Source: Plantactinospora soyae
GTDB lineage: Bacteria > Actinomycetota > Actinomycetes > Mycobacteriales > Micromonosporaceae
Reading direction: 5' to 3'
DNA length: 64,000 nucleotides
Assembly: GCF_014874095.1 (NCBI RefSeq)
Contig: NZ_JADBEB010000001.1
Coordinates: 8,184,001-8,248,000 of the forward strand
Position 1 is the stretch's first letter. Each line of letters begins with the position of its first letter. Made by a program: the position numbers and the translations under genes. Under the pieces are notes generated by a model. That model ran no database searches, was not told the origin of the DNA, and was given only the letters and a program-made list of their open reading frames with translations. Below, piece by piece: positions 44,105-53,172 of the stretch.

Positions 44105-44821
44105 CTATCCCGCGGCGGTACCACCGCCACGTCGGGTCCGCAGCCGGCGGTAGCCGGTGACGAGCCCGAGGCCCACGACGGCCACGGCCAGTAGCGCGAC
44201 GCCGACCAGCACGGCCCGGCGGGACGTCGGACCCGGCGGCGCGGCCAACGAGCGGGCGGCGGGTTCGACGGCCGGAGCCGGCCCGTTGTCGAGCGGTGCC
44301 GAGCCGACCACCTCGGCGAACGGGTCCCGGTCGGCGTCGACCGGAACGGCCGGTGGCCGGATCGCGCCGGGCCAGTACTTCTCGGTCTCCGCCGACTGCA
44401 TCGGTGCCGGGACCCCGAGCACCGACATCCTGCCGGGGACGGTGAGGGTGCCGACCCGGTAGTCGGCGAACCGGCCCTGGACGCCGACCACCGTCCAGGC
44501 ACCCGGACTCGGCACCGCGACGGCGGCCGCGTAGTGCGCCGGTTCGGGCAGCGCCACCGCCGGGAACGACACCGAGGCACCCCGCTCGTCGACCAACCGC
44601 AGCGCGACCGCACCGAGATCGCCCTCGAAGGGGTGGAAGCCGTGCTGGAGCACCCAGAGCCCGATCGTGTAGCCCCGGCCCGGCTCCAGGCGGTCCGGCA
44701 GCGGGTCCAGCACGGTGACCGCCCAGTTGCCCGCCTGGGCGGGCGCCGGGGCCAGGAACGGTACGCCGATCAGCCCGACCATCGTCGCGGCCACGGCGGC
44801 GAGCAGGCGCTCGGTACGCAT
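44105..44821 (-). CDS. Membrane-anchored extracellular protein, FixH/YtkA-like domain
   Basis: 238 aa. Signal peptide (1-30), an Ig-like domain (about 30-130) resembling YtkA/FixH or CopC folds, a proline/alanine-rich linker, a C-terminal membrane helix (about 205-226) and a basic cytoplasmic tail. Type I topology. The ATG at 44821 has GGAGG about 8 bases upstream. Function is not known. Confidence 0.78.
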   Translation of the reverse strand: MRTERLLAAVAATMVGLIGVPFLAPAPAQAGNWAVTVLDPLPDRLEPGRGYTIGLWVLQHGFHPFEGDLGAVALRLVDERGASVSFPAVALPEPAHYAAAVAVPSPGAWTVVGVQGRFADYRVGTLTVPGRMSVLGVPAPMQSAETEKYWPGAIRPPAVPVDADRDPFAEVVGSAPLDNGPAPAVEPAARSLAAPPGPTSRRAVLVGVALLAVAVVGLGLVTGYRRLRTRRGGGTAAG

Positions 44822-45046
44822 CGTCGACCACCTCCACCCGGAAGGAGTCGCCGGCCCGCTGTCGGGTTCCATCCGGCCGCCGCCAACCCTTCGGGTACGC
44901 CCGCAGGCCAGCAGCTGCGGGTTGTCGCTTCCCACACGTGTCGGCAGATGCGGTGCCGGATAGGAGACAGCCGGATGCCCGCTTCCGCAAATAGAATCGA
45001 CAACCATCATCAGGCCGCGTAGCGGATGAACACGGAGGACACGGCT

Positions 45047-45565
45047 GTGGAAGCACAACGAGAGGGTTACTCGGGCGGCATCGTCGCCGTCGCCAGTGAC
45101 GACACGTTCGCGCACACGTACCCGGATCTGCGGACCATGCGGGAAGACCCGATCATGGGCCCGGACAGTCACCACCGGAACGATCTGGAATTCTTCGACG
45201 TCAATGGCCGGCGGCTGCTGCCGGTGTTCGGCCCGACCCGCAAACTGACCGAGTTGCGGGAAGCGGCCGGAGATCCCGATCCGGGGCTGCTCCAGCGCAG
45301 ACTGGCCGCGGTGGTCCGGCACGCCGAGAACCACCTGAGGGCGCACCCCGAGTTGACCGAGCCGTTCGGCCTGACCGTGGAGGCCGCCATCGCCACGCTG
45401 CCGCGCCCCGAGACGGAGGACCTGGCGGAGACGCTCGCCGCCTTCCCGCACCAGGACCGGCCGCAGGTCCCGGCCGCCTGGTGGCAACCGCGCACCCTCG
45501 TACACGCGCACGCGGGCAACTGGTTCCACAACGCCCTGCACGCGGCCGGCTGGACGCACCCCTGA
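45047..45565 (+). CDS. Hypothetical cytoplasmic protein
   Basis: 172 aa from the GTG at 45047, which has GGAGG 8 bases upstream; an ATG at 45026 would add 7 residues but lacks a good ribosome site. Soluble, acidic, with a helical middle (LQRRLAAVVRHAENHLRAHPEL) and an aromatic/His-rich C-terminus. I do not recognise the family. The 189 bp that follow hold no gene. Confidence 0.68.
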   Translation: MEAQREGYSGGIVAVASDDTFAHTYPDLRTMREDPIMGPDSHHRNDLEFFDVNGRRLLPVFGPTRKLTELREAAGDPDPGLLQRRLAAVVRHAENHLRAHPELTEPFGLTVEAAIATLPRPETEDLAETLAAFPHQDRPQVPAAWWQPRTLVHAHAGNWFHNALHAAGWTHP

Positions 45566-45754
45566 TCTTCGGTCCGGGCTTCCGGCCGGGATCCGCTGGG
45601 CCGATCGGTGACCTCCAATGTCGACGGCGACAGGCAGATTTCGCTGATCACGACCATCATGATCCTCGGCCGGGGGCAGGACGACCGTAGCGGCGAATGA
45701 CAAGATCGAGTCACGACGATGTCGCTGGACCGGGTCCGTTGGTAATGTGCGGCC

Positions 45755-46702
45755 GTGTCTCCCCCGCTGGCCGTAGAGCCTTCTCGGACCGGAGCGGTCG
45801 CAGGTCTCCCACCGCCCACGGGTGGCCGGCCACGGCGTGAAGGCGGCCTCTCCTGGTTGCTGCTGCTGCCCTCGGTGGTGGTGTTCGCCCTGTTCATCTT
45901 CTGGCCGCTAGCCCGCACCTTCTATCTGTCCACCCACGGCAACGACATCTTCGGGGCGCCGAGCAGCTACGTCGGCGTCGACCACTACACCGAGATGTTG
46001 ACCGGTGAGTTCGGCAGGATCCTCGGCACCACCGCACTGTTCACGCTGATCAGCGTGCTGCCCGCCGTGCTCGGCGCGCTCGTGGTGGTGCTGCTGCTGG
46101 AGGCGAGGCTGCGGGGCGTACGGCTGCTGCGTACCGCCTTCGCCCTGCCGTTCGCGTTCTCCGTGGCCACCGCGTCGGTGGTCTTCGCGGTCATCTACAA
46201 CCCGGCGATCGGGATCGCGAACGGGCTGCTCGGAGCGGTCGGAATCGACCGGGTCAACTGGCTCACCGACCCCTCGATCGCGCTGCCCGCCGTCGGCCTG
46301 GCCACGGTCTGGATGAACCTCGGCTACAACGTCCTGGTGCTCTCCGCCGGAGTGGCGGCCATCCCGCCCGAGGTGATCGAGGCGGCCCGGCTCGACGGTG
46401 CCACCGGGTGGCGACTGGCCACCGGCATCACCATCCCGCTGCTCTCGCCGCAGCTGTTCTTCCTCGTCGTGGTCTCCACCATCCACGCGTTGCAGAGCTT
46501 CGGTCAGATCCACATCCTGACCAAGGGAGGCCCGGACGACGCGACCACCACGCTGGTCTACTCGATCTACGAGCGGGCCTTCGCCTTCGGTTCGTCGGAC
46601 TTCGGCGGAGCGAGCGCCCAGGCGGTGGTGCTACTGGTGATCATGCTGATCTGTACGGCGGTCCAGTTCGGCGTCCTGGAACGGCGGGTGCACTACCGTT
46701 GA
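45755..46702 (+). CDS. ABC sugar transporter permease (UgpA/MalF type)
   Basis: 315 aa, GTG start, six membrane helices. EAA loop EVIEAARLDGATGWRLATGI contacts the ATPase. Pairs with the permease at 48081 and the binding protein at 48953. No ATPase is encoded here, typical of actinobacterial sugar importers that share an MsiK/UgpC ATPase. Its TGA (46700-46702) lies right at the edge of the TnpB element. Confidence 0.92.
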   Translation: MSPPLAVEPSRTGAVAGLPPPTGGRPRREGGLSWLLLLPSVVVFALFIFWPLARTFYLSTHGNDIFGAPSSYVGVDHYTEMLTGEFGRILGTTALFTLISVLPAVLGALVVVLLLEARLRGVRLLRTAFALPFAFSVATASVVFAVIYNPAIGIANGLLGAVGIDRVNWLTDPSIALPAVGLATVWMNLGYNVLVLSAGVAAIPPEVIEAARLDGATGWRLATGITIPLLSPQLFFLVVVSTIHALQSFGQIHILTKGGPDDATTTLVYSIYERAFAFGSSDFGGASAQAVVLLVIMLICTAVQFGVLERRVHYR

Positions 46703-46830
46703 CATCCTCCACTGCCCTAATGGGCGGGGATTCCCTTGGTCGCCCTTGGGGTTTCCTGCTTCGACGCCGACTGCCTCGTCCGGGCGTCCGCCCGTTGAGG
46801 TCTTACACCGGCTCCACAGGCCGTGACGGA
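46703..46830 (-). ncRNA. Predicted right-end omega RNA (guide RNA) of TnpB
   Basis: In studied TnpB elements the guide RNA covers the 3' end of tnpB and the right-end hairpin, with the guide taken from flanking host DNA. Here that would be minus-strand RNA from about 46830 to 46703, with the guide reading leftward into the end of the permease gene near 46702-46683. Positions are inferred from the family, not seen directly. Confidence 0.35.
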
Positions 46831-47925
46831 GAGCCCCTCCGCCAGAATGTTGCGGGCCGCGTTGACGTCGCGGTCGTGGACGGCGCCGCATCGGCAGGTC
46901 CACGTCCGCACGTCCAGCGGCATCCGCTGCGCGAGAACACCACACGTCGAGCACAGCTTCGACGACGGGAACCAACGGTCCACGACGACCAGGTCCCGGC
47001 CGTACCAGTCGGCTTTGTATTCGAGCATGGTGCGGAACTGCCGCCAGGCCGCGTCGCTGATCGCACGGGCCAGCGCGTGGTTTTTCACCATGTTACGGAC
47101 GGTCAGGTCCTCGATCACGATCGTTTGGTTGTCACGAACGAGTCGAGTGGTCAGTTTGTGCAGGTGGTCCCGACGCCGGTCGGTGATCCGCGCGTGGATC
47201 CGGGCCACCCTCAACCGGGCCCTGGCCCGATTCACCGACCCCTTCTCCTTACGTGCGAGTTGACGCTGGGCGCGGGCCAGAGCGGACCCGTCGGCGCGTT
47301 CGTGGCGCGGGTTGGTGACCTTCTCACCGGTACTCAACGTCAGCAGGCTGTCAAGCCCGGCGTCCACCCCAACAGCCGTGTTGACGGCCGGGACCGGTTC
47401 GATCACATCGTCGCAGAGCAGGGACACGAACCAGCGTCCGGCCGCGTCCTGCGACACCGTCACCGTGGACGGCGACGCACCCTCAGGCAACGGCCGCGAC
47501 CACACGATGTCCAACGGCTCGGCCATCTTCGCCAGAGTCAGCCGGCCATCGCGGCAACGGAACCCGCTGGTGGTGTACTCCGCCGACTTCCGCGACCTCT
47601 TCCTGGACTTGAAACTCGGGTACCGGGCCCGCTTGGCGAAGAAGTTGACGAACGCCCCTTGCAGGTGCCGCAGCGCCTGCTGCAACGGCACCGACGACAC
47701 CTCGTTGAGGAACGCCAGTTCCTCGGTCCTCTTCCACCCGGTGAGCATCGCACTGGTCGCGTTGTAGCTGATCCGTTCCCGCCGCAGGACCCACGCCTCG
47801 GTACGGGCCTGCAGCGCCAGGTTGTAGACCCTCCGGACGCACCCGAACGTACACGACAGCTCCGCTGCCTGCGCCTCGGTCGGGTAGAAACGGTACCTGA
47901 ACGCCCGCTTCACGGTCCTGGACAC
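46717..47925 (-). CDS. tnpB: TnpB (OrfB) RNA-guided nuclease, intact active site
   Basis: 402 aa. RuvC-like catalytic residues D188 (GVDAGLDS), E272 (VIEDLTVRNM) and D353 (HDRDVNAARNI) are all present, with a zinc ribbon C325/C328 and C344/C346. N-terminal RYRFYPTEAQ is the usual start region. GTG at 47925 is the likely start; a second GTG lies at 47913. TnpB proteins are known to cut DNA using a guide RNA made from the element's right end. No tnpA is present, so mobility needs a transposase in trans. Antisense to the ABC operon around it. Confidence 0.93.
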   Translation of the reverse strand: MSRTVKRAFRYRFYPTEAQAAELSCTFGCVRRVYNLALQARTEAWVLRRERISYNATSAMLTGWKRTEELAFLNEVSSVPLQQALRHLQGAFVNFFAKRARYPSFKSRKRSRKSAEYTTSGFRCRDGRLTLAKMAEPLDIVWSRPLPEGASPSTVTVSQDAAGRWFVSLLCDDVIEPVPAVNTAVGVDAGLDSLLTLSTGEKVTNPRHERADGSALARAQRQLARKEKGSVNRARARLRVARIHARITDRRRDHLHKLTTRLVRDNQTIVIEDLTVRNMVKNHALARAISDAAWRQFRTMLEYKADWYGRDLVVVDRWFPSSKLCSTCGVLAQRMPLDVRTWTCRCGAVHDRDVNAARNILAEGLSVTACGAGVRPQRADARTRQSASKQETPRATKGIPAH

Positions 47926-48080
47926 GGCCCACACCGTAGCGAACCAGCTAGCAAGCCCTACGGCGGCGCGCGGATGGACGCCTGTCCGCCTTGGCGGCGG
48001 ACCGGCTATCCCTGCCCTGCCCCGCAGGAGTTCCGTTTCCTCTCCGGCCTGAAGGCCGGAGTATCCACGGAAGGAATCCA

Positions 48081-48911
48081 ATGAGACGACCACAGGCGGG
48101 CCGGGTCGTCGTCTACGTCGTACTCGGGCTGGCCCTGATCCCGGTGCTGTTCCCGGTCTACTACGCCTTCGCCGGTGCGGTGATGGGCCCGGGTGACCTG
48201 GCCAGCTATCCGCCGTCGCTGGTGCCGAGCGCGCTGCGCTGGGAGAACTTCGGCGACGTGTTCCGGTCCGTGCCGCTGGGCCGGTTCTACGTCAACTCCG
48301 CCGTCCAGGCCGGCGTGATCACCCTCGCCCAGGTGGTGACCAGCATCCTCGCCGCGTACGCCTTCGCGTTCCTCCGGATGCCGGCGAAGGCGGCGACCTT
48401 CGGTCTCTTCCTGGCCACCCTGATGGTGCCGTGGGAAGCCATCATCATCCCCAACTACCTGGCCATCTCCGACTGGGGACTGACCCGGGGCGGGCTGACC
48501 TATCTCGGGCTGGTCCTGCCGTTCCTCGCCTCGGCGTTCGGCACCTTCCTGCTGCGCCAGGCGTTCCTCCAGTTCCCGGCGGAGTTGCGGGACGCGGCGG
48601 TGATCGACGGCTGTGGCCACTGGCGGCTGCTGTGGCGGGTGATCGTGCCGCTGTCCAAGCCGTCGATCGCCGCGGTCGGGGTCTACGTCTTCCTCTCCGC
48701 GTGGAACCAGTACTTCTGGCCGCTGATCCTGATCCGGGATGCCGACTACCAGACCCTGCAGATCGGAATCTCGCAGCTCAACGACGCCGAGGCGGCCCAA
48801 CCGGGTCTCGTGCTGGCCGGCGTCGCCCTCTCGCTGCTGCCCACCCTCGCCGTCGTGCTCTTCGGCCAGCGGTACATCGTCCGTGGACTCACGGCGGGGG
48901 CACTGCGGTGA
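48081..48911 (+). CDS. ABC sugar transporter permease (UgpE/MalG type)
   Basis: 276 aa, six helices, EAA loop ELRDAAVIDGCGHWRLLWRV. GGAAGGA ribosome site 6-12 bases before the ATG. Separated from its partner permease by the TnpB element, which leaves both reading frames intact but may reduce transcription into this gene. Confidence 0.92.
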   Translation: MRRPQAGRVVVYVVLGLALIPVLFPVYYAFAGAVMGPGDLASYPPSLVPSALRWENFGDVFRSVPLGRFYVNSAVQAGVITLAQVVTSILAAYAFAFLRMPAKAATFGLFLATLMVPWEAIIIPNYLAISDWGLTRGGLTYLGLVLPFLASAFGTFLLRQAFLQFPAELRDAAVIDGCGHWRLLWRVIVPLSKPSIAAVGVYVFLSAWNQYFWPLILIRDADYQTLQIGISQLNDAEAAQPGLVLAGVALSLLPTLAVVLFGQRYIVRGLTAGALR

Positions 48912-48952
48912 ACCCAGCCCAAGGACCGTCGAATCTCTCAAAAGGAGTAGCA

Positions 48953-50356
48953 ATGGCATCTTCGCGGTTACGCCGGACGGGTACGCTCGCCCTGGCCCTG
49001 ATCGCCGCCACCGCCCTGGTCGGCGGGTGCGGCTCCGACGACGGCGCCTCGTCCGACGCCCTCGACGCGCCCGGCGCGGAGGTGCTCGACTCCGCCGACG
49101 GCAAGACGACCGTCGAGTTCTGGCACGCGATGAAGGGCGCGAACGCCGCCGCCGTCGACAAGCTGGTCGCCGACTTCAACGCCCAGAGCGGCGGCAAGGT
49201 CGAGGTCAAGCCGGTCTTCCAGGGCAGCTACGACGAGACGATCGCCAAGTACAAGGCGTCGGTGCAGCAGAAGAGCACCCCGGCGCTGGTCCAGGTCTAC
49301 GACATCGGCAGCCGGTTCATGGTCGACTCCCAGCAGGTCGTCCCGATGCACGAGTTCATCGCCAAGGACGGCTTCAACACCGCCGACATCGAGCCGAACA
49401 TCGCCAGCTACTACTCGGTCGAGGGCAAGCTCTGGTCGATGCCGTTCAACTCGTCCACGCCGCTGCTCTATCTGAACAAGGAGGCCTTCGAGCGGGTCGG
49501 CCTCGACCCGGCCAAGCCGCCGAGGACGCTCGCCGAGATCGGCGACCTGGCGAAGCGGCTGACCGTCAAGGACAGCGGCGGCAAGACCACCCAGTACGGC
49601 TTCGGCGCGGCCATCTACGGCTGGCTGCTGGAGCAGTTGCTCGCCACCGACGGCAAGGAGTACTGCGACAACGGCAACGGGCGCGACAAGCTGGCGACGA
49701 AGGTCCAGTTCGACCAGGCCACCGGCGTGCAGGTGGCGCAGTGGTGGGCGGACCTCGTCCGGAACGGGTACGCGACGAACACCGGTCGCAAGACCGACGA
49801 CGCCCAGGCGGCGTTCAAGGCCGGTACGGTCGCGATGCACCTCGAGTCCACCAGCGTGCTGCGCGGGTACGTCGACGCCGCGAAGGGCAGGTTCACCGTT
49901 CTCACCGCGCCGTACCCGAAGGCGACCGACGCCTCCGCCGGTGGACCGATCATCGGTGGCGCCTCCCTCTGGATCAACGGCGTGGGTCACAGCGCCGCCG
50001 AGAAGCGGGGCGCCTGGGAGTTCGTGAAGTTCGCCTCCGGCGCGGCCCAGCAGGCGCAGTGGCACACCGGTACCGGCTACGTGCCGATCAACCCGAAGGC
50101 CCTGGAGGAGCAGATCGACAAGGACTGGGTCGCGCAGTACCCGCAGTTCCGTACGGCCGTCGACCAGTTGCACGCGCTGCCGCCGTCGGTCGCGTCCGCC
50201 GGCTGCCTGCTGGGCACGATGCCGCAGGCGCGTAAGGCGTCCGAGGACGGGTTGGAGGCGGCCATCGTCGGCGCCAAGCCGGCCGAGCAGGCGATGAAGG
50301 ACGCGGCGGCGAGTGTCCAGCCGGAGATCGACAGCTACAACAAGTCGGTCGGCTGA
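48953..50356 (+). CDS. ABC transporter sugar-binding lipoprotein (UgpB type)
   Basis: 467 aa. Lipoprotein signal with Cys26 (VGGC), then an extracellular solute-binding fold starting TTVEFWHAMKGANAAAVD. The EFWHAM opening is typical of UgpB-like proteins for glycerophosphodiesters and of related oligosaccharide binders. AAAGGAG lies 6-12 bases before the ATG. Ligand unresolved; an arabino- or galacto-oligosaccharide would fit the window. Confidence 0.9.
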   Translation: MASSRLRRTGTLALALIAATALVGGCGSDDGASSDALDAPGAEVLDSADGKTTVEFWHAMKGANAAAVDKLVADFNAQSGGKVEVKPVFQGSYDETIAKYKASVQQKSTPALVQVYDIGSRFMVDSQQVVPMHEFIAKDGFNTADIEPNIASYYSVEGKLWSMPFNSSTPLLYLNKEAFERVGLDPAKPPRTLAEIGDLAKRLTVKDSGGKTTQYGFGAAIYGWLLEQLLATDGKEYCDNGNGRDKLATKVQFDQATGVQVAQWWADLVRNGYATNTGRKTDDAQAAFKAGTVAMHLESTSVLRGYVDAAKGRFTVLTAPYPKATDASAGGPIIGGASLWINGVGHSAAEKRGAWEFVKFASGAAQQAQWHTGTGYVPINPKALEEQIDKDWVAQYPQFRTAVDQLHALPPSVASAGCLLGTMPQARKASEDGLEAAIVGAKPAEQAMKDAAASVQPEIDSYNKSVG

Positions 50357-50361
50357 GGTCC

Positions 50362-50398
50362 GGGCCGGAGTCGGCCGACGGGTCGGCTCCGGCCCTTT
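50362..50398 (+). terminator. Rho-independent-like terminator of the ABC operon
   Basis: An 8-bp GGGCCGGA/TCCGGCCC outer stem (50362-50369, 50388-50395), an inner GCCGAC-GG-GTCGGC stem, then TTTAA. Placed directly after the binding-protein stop. Confidence 0.85.
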
Positions 50399-50454
50399 AA
50401 CATTGCAGTCGTATTGACATATCCCCGCGGCGCTTTTACATTGCAGTCGTATTG
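50395..50454 (+). repeat. 22-bp direct repeat in the P450 promoter
   Basis: Copies at 50395-50416 and 50433-50454 differ at one base; their identical 17-base core is ACATTGCAGTCGTATTG. Spacing is 38 bp. The second copy extends into a TTGCA-N7-TGCAA dyad. Likely a paired operator controlling the P450, ending 25 bp before its ATG. Confidence 0.8.
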
Positions 50455-50478
50455 CAAGCGCTGTGGGAAGGACCCGTC

Positions 50479-51663
50479 ATGACGACCACCACCCCGACAC
50501 TGCCGTTCGAGCAGCCGAATCCGATGGCACCGCCACCGGCGCACGCCGAACTGCGCGAGACCGCGCCGGTGACCCGGGTACTGACCCCCGACGGGCAGCA
50601 CGCCTGGCTCGTCACGTCGTACGCCCTGGTCAGCCGGGTACTCGCCGACCCGCGCATCGGCGTCGCCCCGGCCGGTACGCCGCTTGCCGGCAACGACACC
50701 CTGTTCCAGGACGGCCCCGCACACGGCCGGCTGCGCCGACTGGTCGCGAAGGTCTTCACCGCCCGGCGGATCGCCACCCTGCGACCGGCCGTCGAACGGC
50801 ACGCCGCCGAACGCGTCGCGGCCCTCGCCGCCACCGGCCCGCCGGCCGACCTCGTCGACCTCCTCGCCGCACCCCTGTCGATCACCGTGATCGGGGAGCT
50901 GCTCGGCATCGCCGCCGAGGAGCGCGAGCCCTTCCGGCGCTGGGCCGACGCCGCGTTCATGGTGAACACCACCGGCCCGGACGGCGGATTCGACCCGGCC
51001 GCGATGGAACAGGCCTGGCGAGGGCTCTACGCGTACGTGGGTGAGCTGATCGCCGCCAAGCGAGGCGCACTCGCCGACGACCTGCTCAGCGACCTGATCG
51101 CGGTACGCGACAGCGACGACGGGCGGTTGGACGACGGCGAACTCGTCGGGATGGCCGCCACCCTCGTCTCCGCCGGCTACCTCAGTTCCAGCAACGCGAT
51201 CTCGGTCGGCGCGATCCAGCTCGTCACCAGCGGCCGGCTGCCGGACCTCGCCGCCGACCCGGGACGCGTCGAGGCGTACGTCGAGGAACTGCTCCGCCGG
51301 CAGGCCGGGCTCACCGGCGAGGCCATGCCGCGCTGGGCCCACGAGGAGGTCGACCTGGACGGGGTACGCGTCGAGGCCGGCGACATGGTCCTGGTCCGGC
51401 TCTCCGCCGCGAACCGTGACCCGGTCCGGTTCGCCGACCCGGACCGGTTCGACCCCGACCGGCGGCCCAACCCCCACCTCGCGTTCGGACACGGTGTCCA
51501 CCACTGTCTCGGTGCCGCGCTCGCCCGGATCGAGGTCGGCGCCGCCCTGCTCGCCCTGTCCCGGGAGTTGCCCGACCTGCGGCTCGCCCGGCCGGTTGAG
51601 GAGATCCGGTGGAGCGAGGGCCAGGTGGACGTCGGACCGGTCGCGGTGCCGGTCACCTGGTAA
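50479..51663 (+). CDS. Cytochrome P450, CYP105-like bacterial class
   Basis: 394 aa. Haem-binding FGHGVHHCLGAALAR with Cys343, K-helix E270-LL-R273, I-helix AGYLSSS in place of the common AGxET/T, meaning Ser replaces the usual Thr. Soluble monooxygenase needing a ferredoxin partner, none of which is nearby. ATG at 50479, with GGGAAGGA upstream. No tailoring cluster surrounds it, so its substrate is unknown. Repeated operator-like sequences precede it. Confidence 0.9.
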   Translation: MTTTTPTLPFEQPNPMAPPPAHAELRETAPVTRVLTPDGQHAWLVTSYALVSRVLADPRIGVAPAGTPLAGNDTLFQDGPAHGRLRRLVAKVFTARRIATLRPAVERHAAERVAALAATGPPADLVDLLAAPLSITVIGELLGIAAEEREPFRRWADAAFMVNTTGPDGGFDPAAMEQAWRGLYAYVGELIAAKRGALADDLLSDLIAVRDSDDGRLDDGELVGMAATLVSAGYLSSSNAISVGAIQLVTSGRLPDLAADPGRVEAYVEELLRRQAGLTGEAMPRWAHEEVDLDGVRVEAGDMVLVRLSAANRDPVRFADPDRFDPDRRPNPHLAFGHGVHHCLGAALARIEVGAALLALSRELPDLRLARPVEEIRWSEGQVDVGPVAVPVTW

Positions 51664-51759
51664 CCATGCTAGGCGGGACAGGCGGCACCAGCCGTGGCCG
51701 TCAACCCGAGCGCTGCGTAAGGGTGGGCTGGTCGGATGGTTTCGCTGGTCAAGCGAGGT

Positions 51760-53172
51760 TCAGTGTGCCCCGATCTTCAGCATGGTCAGGAACGCCCGAG
51801 GTGTCCGGAGAAGGTATCCCCGCCACCACACAATGCGGGTGAAGACCCAGAGCCCGAGCGATCCGACGACGGCGACGAGCAAGGACATCCCGTACGGCCG
51901 CGCGAGGTCCGGTACGAGAAACGCCACGGCCGCGACCCACAGCAGGATGGTGCTGATGAGGGCGAGGAACACGACCCCGTTCTCGAAGCGGACCATCCGC
52001 GGATCGTCGTACACCTGCCGGACCTTCCCGGTGCCGGGCGACATCCGCTGGATCCACCGGTTGGGCGAACCGACGGCCGCCACGGCCATCGGTCCCCAGA
52101 AGAGGAACACGACGATCAGCTCCACGAGTTGTCGGGACGAATCGCCACCGGGTCCGTCTGCCGACGCGCTTCCGATCAGCGACGTGGCGAGGACGACCAC
52201 GATCACGGTCAGCGGTACCAGAAGGAGGGTCTTGACGAACCGCATGAGCCCGATGCGGAGCAGCAGGATGTGCTTGGCAAGTGACAGCTCGATCTTGGCG
52301 GTCTCCTCAAGGAGGGTACGCGGCGCGCTCACCGAGAGGCGGAAGGCGTACCCGAGACGACTTTCGTCGCCCAACGGCGTCCGGTCGTCCAGCCGAAAGA
52401 TCTGCTGCATGCGGGTGTCGAAGCGGCGGCGCCATTCGTCGTCCGCCGGTAGCAGGACGCCGAGCAGGTCCATCCGCTTGGTAGCGAGCTTCTCGTAGGC
52501 CGACATCGGCATCTCCGCCGACGGCGCCAGCATGCCCGGCAGGCCGAGGCGCGGATTGAAGACGGCATTCTTCGCGGTGGAGTCGTCGTCGGCTCCGAGG
52601 TCAAACCGGTGCCCGGCGAAGAAGAAGCCGATGAGATCCGAAATGATCAGGATGAAGCCCCACATCGGCACCCCGAAAACGATCACCATCGCAAGGCCGA
52701 GGAAGACCGCGGCGACCGGCGCATCCTCCTGGATCCGCAACAGCGTGGCCAGGAGGCCTGCGGGCGCGTCCGGAAAGAACAGCGGGAGGAGCAACATGAG
52801 CGCGGCGCCGCCGAGCAGGCAGGCGGCGGTACGGTGCAACGTCGACATGCGGATCTCGGCACGGATGAGAAACGGGTGCAGCGTCTTGGCGATCTGTCTC
52901 GCCTCGTCCTCGGTGAAGCCGCCCGCCTCCGGCCCTCGGCGGCAGCGCTCGTGGACCGCCCGCAGGTCGCCGCTCGCTCCCAGTTGGAGCCCGAGCTCGG
53001 CGACGTCCTGGTCCTTGGGCACCGTTCGGGCATTGATGATGTTGGAGACCTTCGACTCCGCCCACCCGAGCGCCTCGGCGAGCTCCTTCTGGTTCATACC
53101 GCGCTGGTCGATCAGCTTCTTCACCGCATGACCAAACGGCTGCCAGGCCGGCTGGGACTCCTTGCTGGACAA
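51760..53172 (-). CDS. XRE-type HTH fused to a multi-pass membrane protein
   Basis: 470 aa. N-terminal Cro/C1-type HTH (about 12-65; MNQKELAEALGWAESKVSNI), then a helical linker and about six membrane segments in two groups (about 115-185 and 305-455) with a soluble stretch between. TTG start at 53172 has GAGGAG about 9 bases upstream. A DNA-binding domain tied to the membrane suggests a one-component membrane sensor. Function unknown. Confidence 0.72.
   Translation of the reverse strand: MSSKESQPAWQPFGHAVKKLIDQRGMNQKELAEALGWAESKVSNIINARTVPKDQDVAELGLQLGASGDLRAVHERCRRGPEAGGFTEDEARQIAKTLHPFLIRAEIRMSTLHRTAACLLGGAALMLLLPLFFPDAPAGLLATLLRIQEDAPVAAVFLGLAMVIVFGVPMWGFILIISDLIGFFFAGHRFDLGADDDSTAKNAVFNPRLGLPGMLAPSAEMPMSAYEKLATKRMDLLGVLLPADDEWRRRFDTRMQQIFRLDDRTPLGDESRLGYAFRLSVSAPRTLLEETAKIELSLAKHILLLRIGLMRFVKTLLLVPLTVIVVVLATSLIGSASADGPGGDSSRQLVELIVVFLFWGPMAVAAVGSPNRWIQRMSPGTGKVRQVYDDPRMVRFENGVVFLALISTILLWVAAVAFLVPDLARPYGMSLLVAVVGSLGLWVFTRIVWWRGYLLRTPRAFLTMLKIGAH

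Larger units (their letters stand above)
46703..48064 (-). mobile_element. IS200/IS605-type (IS1341-like) element with TnpB only
   Basis: The segment between two cotranscribed ABC permease genes contains only a tnpB gene in the opposite orientation, with no Y1 transposase. Subterminal hairpins mark its ends: GCCC-TAAT-GGGC (46714-46725) at the tnpB 3' end and an 8-bp CTCCGGCC-TGAA-GGCCGGAG (48042-48061) at the 5' end. Removing it would leave a short gap carrying the ribosome site of the second permease. Exact ends are uncertain by several bases. No target duplication is expected for this family. Confidence 0.85.
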
